Source: Ruminococcus sp. UBA5129 (GTDB lineage Bacteria; Bacillota; Clostridia; Oscillospirales; Ruminococcaceae). Taken from it: a stretch of 7,168 bases of DNA. A model generated the notes under the pieces. That model was not told where the DNA came from, ran no database searches, and saw nothing but the letters and a program-made list of their open reading frames with translations. Below are positions 1 to 6,594 of the stretch, piece after piece (position 1 is the first letter of the stretch; each line of letters starts with the position of its first letter). Position numbers and translations under genes: made by a program. The DNA lies in NCBI GenBank assembly GCA_002414125.1, contig DHYN01000113.1, forward strand, positions 1 to 7,168, read 5' to 3'.

Positions 1-22
1 TACGGTAATGAAAAGGCCGGAG
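1..22. repeat. 22-base inverted copy of a mutL segment (outer arm)
   Basis: These bases are the exact reverse complement of 290-311, which lies inside mutL and encodes YGNEKAG (residues 544-550). The match starts at the first base of the window and breaks cleanly after base 22, so it may continue past the left edge. A 22-base exact match in 7 kb is far beyond chance. It could be a chimeric or fold-back end of an assembled contig, or a true small inverted duplication. Confidence 0.9.
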
Positions 23-92
23 TATTCCTCCGATTTCTCATATCCGATAGAATGAGTCGGTAAGTCAAGCATTCTACATTCGATAATATCGT
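23..92. other. Non-coding tail after mutL with weak hairpins
   Basis: No gene is seen here. An 11-base palindrome (CGATAATATCG, 81-91) directly follows the mutL stop. A bulged nine-pair stem (30-33 with 57-60, and 37-41 with 52-56) and a five-pair stem (18-22 with 28-32) lie further on. None is followed by a proper T run within unique sequence on the minus strand; the only one (GCCTTTTC) belongs to the inverted mutL copy. I therefore cannot call a mutL terminator with confidence. Confidence 0.45.
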
Positions 93-1940
93 TTAGCCCA
101 GGAGTTTGCTTAAATCGGCATCTGTAAAGACTGTGAAGATGCGGTTGCCGTTAGGGGTAAGGGATGGTTCGGGGAGACTGAAAAGCTGCCCGATAAGATT
201 CTCCATCTCATTTTGCGATAGTTTCACGCCTCTCTTTATAGCTCCTGAACGAGCCATGATCAGGGCCACGCGCTCTCGCATTGAAAACGCTCCGGCCTTT
301 TCATTACCGTAGTTGCCGGAATCTTCCGAAACGGAATCAAGGACTCTCAAAATTGTATCCTTTATGGCATGAGGTTTCAGTAATGCCGGCACTGCCATTA
401 CTTTCCAATCTGTTTCGCTTTCATATTCGAGCCTGAATCCTAATCGCTCCAAATCTTCTTGCACTTCGGCCAGTGCAGACTGCTGCGAGGCATCAAGACT
501 TATCGTCTCCGGGAACATGATAGTCTGCCCGACAGTCTCCATCCTCGTGGAACGCTTTAGATACTCCTCATAAAGAATTTTCACATGCGCGCGATGCTGG
601 TCGATTATCAGCAATCCCTCGCCGGATGTAGTGATTATATATTTAAGCGCATATTGCAGACAAATCGTTGCGGGGTTTACGGGCGAATCTTCGGCGCCCG
701 CAAACGGCAATGATTCACCATCCGGTTGAGAAACGGGATTATTTTTTCCGGCAGTAATGAAATTTTCATAAAGCGATTGCCAGTTGGAATCAATATGCGT
801 GGGTCGATAAGCGGGATTCACCCCTCCTGATGACTTAGAGAAAGGATTATAATCACTGCGGTAGTCCACGCGTGGGGGTGGAGGCGTTGAGCCATCTGCC
901 ACCGGGCGGATGGGCAATGCATCGGCTGAGAAATCAATACTCGGCACTGCGGAGAATTTCCCCAGACTCTTCTTAACCGCCGCCGCAAGGATGGGCCAGA
1001 TCTCTTGTTCGTACTCGAATTTTATCTCATTCTTTGTAGGATGGATATTCACGTCAATAGATTTGGGATCCACGGTAAAGACAAGGAAATAGCATGGATG
1101 AGTCCCTTGAGCAATGAGTGGTTCATAACAACTCATTATTGCCTTGTGGAAATAGGGATGACGCATATTCCGGCCATTCACTATCATATATTGCAACGGA
1201 TTCCTTTTGCGGGCAAATTCCGGACGCGAGATATACCCTTCTATCTTCACTATGGGAGTATCGACTTCCACAGGAAGCAGCTGGCTTCCATTGAGCACAT
1301 TTTTCCATATCTCCTCAATACGCTGCCGCATTGTGCCGGGTCGCAGCTCTATTTTCCTGCTTCCTGCATCTATGCTCATGCGAAGCCGATGATTGACAAG
1401 GGCGAGACGTTCGAACTCCCGCATAATGTTCGTGAGTTCCACGCTGTCGCTTCTGAGGAATTTACGGCGTGCCGGAACGTTATAAAACAACCTCTTTACT
1501 GAAATCACGGTTCCCACCTCACACGCATATGGCTCCTGAGACAATACCTTTGAACTTTCAATAACAATGTGCGTGCCTAAAGGATTTTCTGCCTTACGCG
1601 TCTTTATCTCAACTTCAGAGATTGCACAAATAGAGGGTAATGCTTCGCCACGGAATCCCATGGAATGAAGATTAAACAAATCATCGGCCGTTTTAATCTT
1701 TGATGTGGCATGACGCTCAAAGGCCATACGCGCATCCGTATCGCTCATGCCGGAGCCATTGTCGGCTACCTGAATCAATGTCTTGCCGGCATCACGCACT
1801 ACAATGCTAATCTCAGTCGCACCCGCATCCACCGCATTCTCTACCAATTCTTTCACTACGGCCGCCGGTCGTTGGATCACCTCCCCTGCCGCTATCTGAT
1901 TGGCTACAGAATCAGGCAACAATCGAATTATATCGCTCAT
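93..1940 (-). CDS. mutL: DNA mismatch repair protein MutL
   Basis: Cytoplasmic mismatch repair ATPase that links MutS mismatch recognition to strand removal. The 615-residue protein starts with a complete GHKL ATPase domain: KELVEN at 30-35 (general base E31, Mg-binding N35), DNGSG at 60-64, RHATSK at 76-81, GFRGEAL at 95-101 and LFYNVPARRKFL at 151-162. The transducer domain ends in VNIHPTKNEIKF at 297-308. A proline/serine-rich linker spans about 330-420, followed by the C-terminal dimerization domain. QTIMFP at 472-477 fits the beta-clamp binding motif of MutL proteins. The endonuclease motifs are degenerate: DQHRAHV at 447-453 lacks the usual glutamate, the ACR-type motif reads ARS at 563-565, and the CPHGRP-type motif reads TPNGNR at 595-600. 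The ATG start leaves the normal short N-terminus before the conserved NQIAAGEV. It overlaps the OstA-like stop codon (ATGA), implying translational coupling. Length is normal and the frame is intact. The identification is firm; the loss of endonuclease function is inferred. Confidence 0.98.
   Translation of the reverse strand: MSDIIRLLPDSVANQIAAGEVIQRPAAVVKELVENAVDAGATEISIVVRDAGKTLIQVADNGSGMSDTDARMAFERHATSKIKTADDLFNLHSMGFRGEALPSICAISEVEIKTRKAENPLGTHIVIESSKVLSQEPYACEVGTVISVKRLFYNVPARRKFLRSDSVELTNIMREFERLALVNHRLRMSIDAGSRKIELRPGTMRQRIEEIWKNVLNGSQLLPVEVDTPIVKIEGYISRPEFARKRNPLQYMIVNGRNMRHPYFHKAIMSCYEPLIAQGTHPCYFLVFTVDPKSIDVNIHPTKNEIKFEYEQEIWPILAAAVKKSLGKFSAVPSIDFSADALPIRPVADGSTPPPPRVDYRSDYNPFSKSSGGVNPAYRPTHIDSNWQSLYENFITAGKNNPVSQPDGESLPFAGAEDSPVNPATICLQYALKYIITTSGEGLLIIDQHRAHVKILYEEYLKRSTRMETVGQTIMFPETISLDASQQSALAEVQEDLERLGFRLEYESETDWKVMAVPALLKPHAIKDTILRVLDSVSEDSGNYGNEKAGAFSMRERVALIMARSGAIKRGVKLSQNEMENLIGQLFSLPEPSLTPNGNRIFTVFTDADLSKLLG
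290..311. repeat. 22-base inverted repeat partner inside mutL
   Basis: Reverse complement of bases 1-22. It lies inside the mutL C-terminal domain, in good frame and followed by the normal MRERVALIMAR segment, so this copy is the native one. The two arms are separated by 267 bases that include the end of mutL and the non-coding tail. Confidence 0.9.
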
Positions 1941-4132
1941 TTATTCATCATATCCTTATATTCCGCCGGACTGATCGGAGTGCGTTTAACTACATCCGGT
2001 TCCTTAAACCATTCATCAAGAGCCTCCGGCACTTCTCCCAATTCATCTACCCATCGCAGGCTACTGCCATACCATTGGCGTTGAGGGCGCAACATTCCGA
2101 GCCATCTGAATCCGTCGAGATATTTCTGCGTCCGCTTGACTTCTCCTGCCGGTGTGACAGTACCTGTAACTTCGGGCCACATTTTAAGATGGCTCACTTT
2201 GCCGTCCTTGAAGTCTATATTGAGATATGAGCTTTCAGCATTAACGAGTTTGCTGAATGTCGAATCGTCCTCTTCGGGCATGAACACGACCTGCACATTA
2301 CCATTTACTTCAGCGCGCCGTATCTTCTGATTCTCGAGCCATGCCTTTATCACTGATCCCGTGACTTGGTTATAGAAATCCTCATCAAGATGCTCAGCCA
2401 ACATACCTCCGTCGGGCAATATAGCCCAATCCGGTGTGGAATCATTGAAATGCACATCTATCCTGTTACCTACCACTTGCCGCTCCTCGCTCCATACCAC
2501 AGGCTTGCGTATCAGATGCAACAACGAATCATATTGCTCCATTATCATTGTGTCGGCTACTCCCTGCAAATCCTGGTTGAAGAAACGAGCCCGCCCTATT
2601 GCCTTTGCAACATGAAATTCCTTTGGCACCATGTACGCTGAGTCTCGACCCAGTTTATCTATCCTAAGTTTCGGAACGCTCGGCATCACAGCAGACGGTG
2701 TTTTTTCCATACCTTCTTCCCGGTCATCATTCCTCGGCTTATCCGTTGGTAATTCACCATGCATGATGGTATCTCCCTCTATTATAGTAAGCGTGTCTCC
2801 CTTATTGATTGATTCAGGTATTTTTATCGTATCTTTCAGTTCTGCCACAACGGAATCCTTGACTACAGGAAGTCCATAACCGGGTTTTGGGATTCTCGGA
2901 TCCATCAGTTGCAATTCAACGTGCATATCAGCGGCAATGTCAAGTATACTCTTGAATTTAGCCAATCGCATTCTTGTAGCTTTGCTCCATCCATGCGCTA
3001 ATGAATCGGGCCATACCATTTCTGTCCGGATAAAAGATAATATAGTGTCGGCACGTAGAAACAACGTATCGGGCCGTGAATATTCAATCAAGAGAGGATA
3101 TTCCGTAGAGAATGCCAATTTTGTGCTGTCGTTATACTCGCCATATCCTCCGATAAGCTGCACTTTCCTTGCGGTGTCAGTAATAATCATCGGCTGGCGC
3201 ACTTTCATTGGGTCGCGGAACATAAACGCTTTCGACAAACGTGAAGCCTTGTCATAGATAATGGAATCTCCTTCCAGCCAAGTCACTTTGTTGGTGCTGT
3301 CACGATGCGTTATCAAAGAGCGCGATGTAAGCTCGGCATGATCTGTCTGGGTGTCATACCATCCCCGGGTTGTCTCTATCGTATCCGTCGCGCCTTCTAT
3401 GCGGGTCTTTGTATTGATTGTGGCGATGTGCGTATCGGTGTTATAATCAAGTTCCTCGGTTATCATCCGATAGCCGTCTTTATTATTCACGAGAACCACC
3501 TCGTTTCTGAATTTGGCCAATTTAGTGGCAGGAGAATATTCTCCATATATGGAATTGAGGGTATTTACGCCATCATCAAGCTGTCCTCCTATTGCATACC
3601 ATCCTATTTCATTCTCCAGGTCATAATCCAGGCTATCCGTAATAAGTGTAACATCCCGGTTTTTCAATTCCACATTGTCACGTGAAGGGCCATCCACAAG
3701 CGTGGCGTGACGTTCCATACCATCATAATCAAGACGGTCGGCATATACAAAAAGAGTATCACCCTGCTCCATCCGCACATTGCCGAATGCAATCATGGAA
3801 TTCTTCTCCGGGTAATAATATGCCGAATCGCAGAACATCCACATATTGCCATGCCGGAATTTCACCGACCCTTTCACTATCTGAAATTCCTCTATACTGT
3901 GCGCCGGCCGGAATAATGAATCTGCGTACTCTAGAAACACTTTATCGGTCTGATAGCGGTTTGCACCCGGAATCTCGGGTCGGATTGGCTCTTTAGGTTT
4001 AGGACGGGTATAGACTTCTTCAGCTTCTTTTTTATTCTGCTTTTGGGCATATGCACCCTGAAACCATCCTGACAATAGTCCCAATACTAAAAGCCCGACG
4101 AGAGCGACGACTATGCGACGGCTTTTTATCAT
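1937..4132 (-). CDS. OstA/LptA-like periplasmic envelope protein
   Basis: Probable exported protein of the OstA-like family found in Bacteroidota, related to the LptA / LptD N-terminal fold that carries lipopolysaccharide across the periplasm. The role in LPS transport is inferred from family and neighbours. Of 731 residues, the first 29 form a clear type I signal peptide: MIKSRR, a hydrophobic stretch at about 7-22, then AYA before Q30. The mature part is beta-rich with recurring strand motifs: ADRLDYD at 131-137, TDSLDYD at 165-171, TEELDYN at 225-231 and GDSIIYD at 288-294. YGEY..TKLA occurs twice (196-206 and 330-340), as expected of stacked OstA repeats. A polar linker of about 430-490, rich in D, E, P and K, precedes a second OstA-like block ending near 690. 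The gene starts 19 bases after surA and ends in a four-base overlap with mutL. No clear Shine-Dalgarno is seen, but the signal peptide begins exactly at this ATG. It is not full-length LptD, because no C-terminal beta-barrel follows. Confidence 0.88.
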   Translation of the reverse strand: MIKSRRIVVALVGLLVLGLLSGWFQGAYAQKQNKKEAEEVYTRPKPKEPIRPEIPGANRYQTDKVFLEYADSLFRPAHSIEEFQIVKGSVKFRHGNMWMFCDSAYYYPEKNSMIAFGNVRMEQGDTLFVYADRLDYDGMERHATLVDGPSRDNVELKNRDVTLITDSLDYDLENEIGWYAIGGQLDDGVNTLNSIYGEYSPATKLAKFRNEVVLVNNKDGYRMITEELDYNTDTHIATINTKTRIEGATDTIETTRGWYDTQTDHAELTSRSLITHRDSTNKVTWLEGDSIIYDKASRLSKAFMFRDPMKVRQPMIITDTARKVQLIGGYGEYNDSTKLAFSTEYPLLIEYSRPDTLFLRADTILSFIRTEMVWPDSLAHGWSKATRMRLAKFKSILDIAADMHVELQLMDPRIPKPGYGLPVVKDSVVAELKDTIKIPESINKGDTLTIIEGDTIMHGELPTDKPRNDDREEGMEKTPSAVMPSVPKLRIDKLGRDSAYMVPKEFHVAKAIGRARFFNQDLQGVADTMIMEQYDSLLHLIRKPVVWSEERQVVGNRIDVHFNDSTPDWAILPDGGMLAEHLDEDFYNQVTGSVIKAWLENQKIRRAEVNGNVQVVFMPEEDDSTFSKLVNAESSYLNIDFKDGKVSHLKMWPEVTGTVTPAGEVKRTQKYLDGFRWLGMLRPQRQWYGSSLRWVDELGEVPEALDEWFKEPDVVKRTPISPAEYKDMMNK

Positions 4133-4151
4133 GCCTTTAGGATAACCTATA

Positions 4152-5516
4152 TTATTTTATCCAACCATCATACTGAAACTCGCATCCGTCCCAGCCTTCC
4201 GACACTTTGACATACGTGTCCTTAATTTTTTTCTCAACCCAGTCCTTGAGGATTTTTTGTTTGGCATTATGCTCATACATCTGCTTGATCATATTGAAAT
4301 CCTCCGATAGATTGGCCTTGTGGCCGGGTTGGCGAGAAGTGAGCTTCACAATGGCCACTACCTCGCGGTTTTTCTTAGGATCCATCATGATGAATGCCTC
4401 CGAGACGTCGCCCGGCTGCATCAATTCTATCTTACGGGCTGCTTCAATGGGGAGGTCCTGCATTTCAAAGCGAGTGCTACGAGTCTTCTCGTTCATCATT
4501 ATGCCTTTATTATTTTTGGTATCCTTGTCCTGAGACACGACCCTTGCGGCATCTTCAAATGAGAAATTGCCCCCTACTATCTCCTTTCGCAGCGAATCAA
4601 GACGGACGAGGGCGTCTTGAAGATCCTTGCTGCTAACTTTCGGCCGCAAAAGGATGTGGCGCACATTCACTTGATCCCCTCGCTTGGCAATCAACTGAAT
4701 GATATGATATCCGAATTCGGTCTCCACAATTCTGGATACTTTCTTCGGGTCGTTAAGATTAAACGCAACATTTGAAAATTCAGGCACGAAATCCGCCCGG
4801 CCATGGAATCCGAGCTCACCACCCTGCATTGCCGATCCGTCTTCACTATAGGCGATTGCATAGGTGGAAAACTCCGCTTCGCCCTTGTTGATCCGGTCGG
4901 AATATTCGCGCAGCCGCGCTTTGATATCATCTATTTCCTGCTGCGGGATAACTGGATTTATGGTAATAATCTGAGCCTCTACCTGCATCGGAACATATGG
5001 AATACTATCCTCTGTCAATGTGTTGAAATATCGACGCACTTCCTGCGGAGTTCCTTTGACTCCCTTTGTAAGATTGCTCTGCACCTGCTCTACTATATAA
5101 TTATTACGCATTGCGTCCATCATCTGAGTCCGAATCGCAGGCCATGGTTTGTGAAAATACTCCTCTACCTTTTCTCGCGACCCGAGATTCGATAATATAT
5201 AATCCATCTGACGGTCCACCTGGGTGGCCACCTGATTCTCCGGCGCCTCTACAGTATCAATTTTTGCCTGATGAAGGTATAGCTTCTCAACCGCCATCCG
5301 CTCCGGAATTATGCAATACGGATCGCCGCCAAGGTTTACTCCCTCGCTGCGCAACTGTTGATATTGCTCCTCGATCTCCGACTTGAATATTGCCTCATCG
5401 CCTACTACCCAAGCCACTTCATCCACTACATTTTTCTTGATGGGGGCTGCCACTGCATATATGCCGGCTATCAATACCGCCGTAAGGGCGATGCTCATTG
5501 TAGTTTTATTCATCAT
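4152..5516 (-). CDS. surA: SurA-like periplasmic chaperone, two parvulin domains
   Basis: Exported peptidyl-prolyl isomerase / chaperone, inferred to escort outer-membrane proteins through the periplasm as SurA does. The 454 residues start with a signal peptide (MMNKTT, hydrophobic core at about 8-22, AVAA at 21-24). A SurA-type N-terminal helical domain follows (about 32-170, opening DEVAWVVGDEAIFKSEIEEQ). Parvulin domain 1 covers about 178-280 and keeps GGELGFHGRADFVPEF (232-247) and FGYHIIQL (268-275), but has Q182 where the first histidine usually stands. Domain 2 covers about 283-395 and starts with VRHILL (285-290), but lacks the GGxLG and YHII signatures. A C-terminal helix (about 403-435) matches the returning chaperone segment of SurA. 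The start overlaps the upstream lipoprotein gene by 11 bases behind an A-rich leader with no Shine-Dalgarno. A second ATG directly follows, so the start may shift by one codon. The family is secure; orthology to Escherichia coli SurA is approximate. Confidence 0.9.
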   Translation of the reverse strand: MMNKTTMSIALTAVLIAGIYAVAAPIKKNVVDEVAWVVGDEAIFKSEIEEQYQQLRSEGVNLGGDPYCIIPERMAVEKLYLHQAKIDTVEAPENQVATQVDRQMDYILSNLGSREKVEEYFHKPWPAIRTQMMDAMRNNYIVEQVQSNLTKGVKGTPQEVRRYFNTLTEDSIPYVPMQVEAQIITINPVIPQQEIDDIKARLREYSDRINKGEAEFSTYAIAYSEDGSAMQGGELGFHGRADFVPEFSNVAFNLNDPKKVSRIVETEFGYHIIQLIAKRGDQVNVRHILLRPKVSSKDLQDALVRLDSLRKEIVGGNFSFEDAARVVSQDKDTKNNKGIMMNEKTRSTRFEMQDLPIEAARKIELMQPGDVSEAFIMMDPKKNREVVAIVKLTSRQPGHKANLSEDFNMIKQMYEHNAKQKILKDWVEKKIKDTYVKVSEGWDGCEFQYDGWIK

Positions 5517-6429
5517 TTTGTCTTTTTTCTCTTTTGACGGGCTTTAATTCCCCGGTGACCGGATCATAGATGCCTCCTTTTAGTCTTCCCTCCTCTATCT
5601 CCCGTGAATATAGAGCGGAGATTAATTTCTTCCGCAATTCACTTATATTGGAGTGACGCAACATCTCAGCAATTCGGGTGCGGGAATAGTCTTCAGGCAT
5701 CTTGTCGCCGCTGCCTACATAGGCCGATATATGCAGCAAATAGACAGAACCTTCGTAATGCGTCTCAAAATCTTTTGTCGTGCGTAAAAAAGCATCCGGA
5801 TCATAGAACCGATATGGAATCAATCCCGATATTTCATGCCACGGAAGCCAACGGTCGACGAAATATTCATATTGCATGGCTCTGCGTAAGCCCTGGCGCT
5901 CAAGATTCTCAATCGACGCGGCATCTCCACGACGCATCCATTCCCTGAGTTTTTCCACATTGCGTTCATCTTCAGAGACCTTGAGATAGATTCCTTTTAC
6001 CAATGGTTCTTCAAGTCGCATACTATCGCCCGCCACCTTATAATAAGAATCGATCTGCCTTTTCTCCTCTGCGGCACTCTGGCGCACATCGAGGGTTGCA
6101 ATGTATCGGGTAAGGATTAAATTATTACGATATTCATCCACCAATCGGTCGATCTCATCAAGATTTCCCATTCTGCGCTCGGCTATATCAGTAAGTACCT
6201 GACGCCTGATCCAGCTCTCTACGATGCTTTGCATCAAGGCTACGCTGTCTTCGGCCGATAGTCCGCGGGGAATCTCCTGGATCACATCATCGAGATGCAA
6301 TACTGAATCGCCAACCGATACGACGACCTCCGAACTTTTCGAGGCCGCTACCCTCTTCCCACATCCGGCTTGAACCATGGATAATAAGGAAAGGCTCAGG
6401 AGCATCCATATCGCTTTACGCAATGTCAT
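5506..6429 (-). CDS. SurA-like foldase-related lipoprotein
   Basis: Probable periplasmic lipoprotein related to the SurA/PpiC foldases; its exact function is not known. The 307 residues begin with a lipoprotein-style signal: TLRK, a hydrophobic stretch at about 6-19, then VQAGC with the candidate lipidated cysteine at 23. The lipobox is imperfect because the -3 residue is Q rather than L, I or V, so lipidation is likely but not certain. Residues 35-55 (VVVSVGDSVLHLDDV...) resemble the opening of SurA N-terminal domains, followed by a helical region to about 125. EPLVKGIYLKV (141-151) begins what looks like a worn parvulin-type domain; I see no GGxLG or FGYHI signature, so isomerase activity is doubtful. 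The charged C-terminus ends in KREKRQNDE. It is the first gene after the promoter in this gap, and its stop lies inside the surA start region, implying coupled translation. The ATG is preceded by only about 14-18 leader bases and no clear Shine-Dalgarno. Confidence 0.8.
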   Translation of the reverse strand: MTLRKAIWMLLSLSLLSMVQAGCGKRVAASKSSEVVVSVGDSVLHLDDVIQEIPRGLSAEDSVALMQSIVESWIRRQVLTDIAERRMGNLDEIDRLVDEYRNNLILTRYIATLDVRQSAAEEKRQIDSYYKVAGDSMRLEEPLVKGIYLKVSEDERNVEKLREWMRRGDAASIENLERQGLRRAMQYEYFVDRWLPWHEISGLIPYRFYDPDAFLRTTKDFETHYEGSVYLLHISAYVGSGDKMPEDYSRTRIAEMLRHSNISELRKKLISALYSREIEEGRLKGGIYDPVTGELKPVKREKRQNDE

Positions 6430-6447
6430 AAACTCGCTTATAGCCTA

Positions 6448-6478
6448 CAAATTTACTAATTTTTTTCCAATCTTAAAA
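6448..6478 (-). promoter_or_regulatory. Bacteroidetes-type promoter for the lipoprotein-surA-ostA-mutL operon
   Basis: The minus strand carries TAAATTTG at 6455-6448, an exact match to the Bacteroidetes -7 consensus TAnnTTTG. A TTTT (6478-6475) sits 19 bases upstream where the -33 element TTTG is expected, so that element is one base off consensus. The spacer is A/T rich (AAAAAAATTA). A transcript starting a few bases downstream, near 6441-6444, would have a leader of only about 12-15 bases before the ATG at 6429. It lies just after the upstream terminator and before four tightly packed genes, where an operon promoter is expected. Predicted only; I saw no operator or riboswitch structure. Confidence 0.6.
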
Positions 6479-6534
6479 ATCACTTTTCATTCATCATGCC
6501 TTCCGACACTCCGGCTCCTTTATTTTCTTAATGC

Positions 6535-6562
6535 AAAAGGCGGATTCCGAAGAGTCCGCCTT
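6535..6562 (-). terminator. Intrinsic-type terminator after the PpiC-like gene
   Basis: On the minus strand, about 32 bases after the TAG stop, an eight-base perfect stem (AAGGCGGA at 6555-6562 with TCCGCCTT at 6537-6544) encloses a C-A mismatch, two more pairs and a UUCG loop closed by C-G, a very stable tetraloop. The stem runs into a short T run (TTTTGC) at 6538-6534. The U-tract is brief, so termination may be incomplete, but position and stability fit a terminator that separates this gene from the next operon. On the plus strand the same stem has a G-U pair in place of the mismatch, but no plus-strand gene is seen to use it. Confidence 0.8.
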
Positions 6563-6594
6563 CCTATTTTCTTGTGAATACTTTGATGAAGGTA

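Larger units (their letters stand above)
1937..6478 (-). other. Predicted four-gene operon: lipoprotein, surA, ostA-like, mutL
   Basis: Four genes follow one promoter with junctions of -11, +19 and -4 bases, all on the minus strand, and no internal terminator-like hairpin was seen between them. The overlaps imply coupled translation. The first three encode exported envelope-biogenesis proteins; the last, mutL (running on to 93), is a cytoplasmic repair protein. The unit is inferred from spacing; no transcript evidence is available here. Confidence 0.7.

Noticed and set aside
81..91. Palindrome CGATAATATCG just after mutL as a terminator or protein-binding site
   Set aside because: As RNA it allows only a four-pair stem with a three-base loop and no T run; too short to support a specific call.
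1005..1502. 165-codon plus-strand open frame opposite mutL
   Set aside because: It lies wholly antisense to conserved MutL ATPase and transducer motifs, its translation has no recognisable domain, and no promoter or start signal precedes it.
1710..2084. 124-codon plus-strand open frame spanning the mutL/ostA-like junction
   Set aside because: Antisense to two well-supported coding regions and without recognisable protein features; treated as a shadow frame.
3305..3685. 126-codon plus-strand open frame opposite the OstA-like gene
   Set aside because: Cysteine- and isoleucine-rich translation typical of a reverse-strand shadow; the minus-strand frame has a signal peptide and repeats.
4691..4930. 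79-codon minus-strand frame inside surA
   Set aside because: Out-of-frame overlap of the conserved parvulin domain 1; the surA frame carries the family signatures.
5506..6429. Lipoprotein gene as a decayed surA pseudogene
   Set aside because: The frame is intact, with a coherent signal peptide, coupled overlap to surA and its own promoter; domain wear does not imply loss of function.
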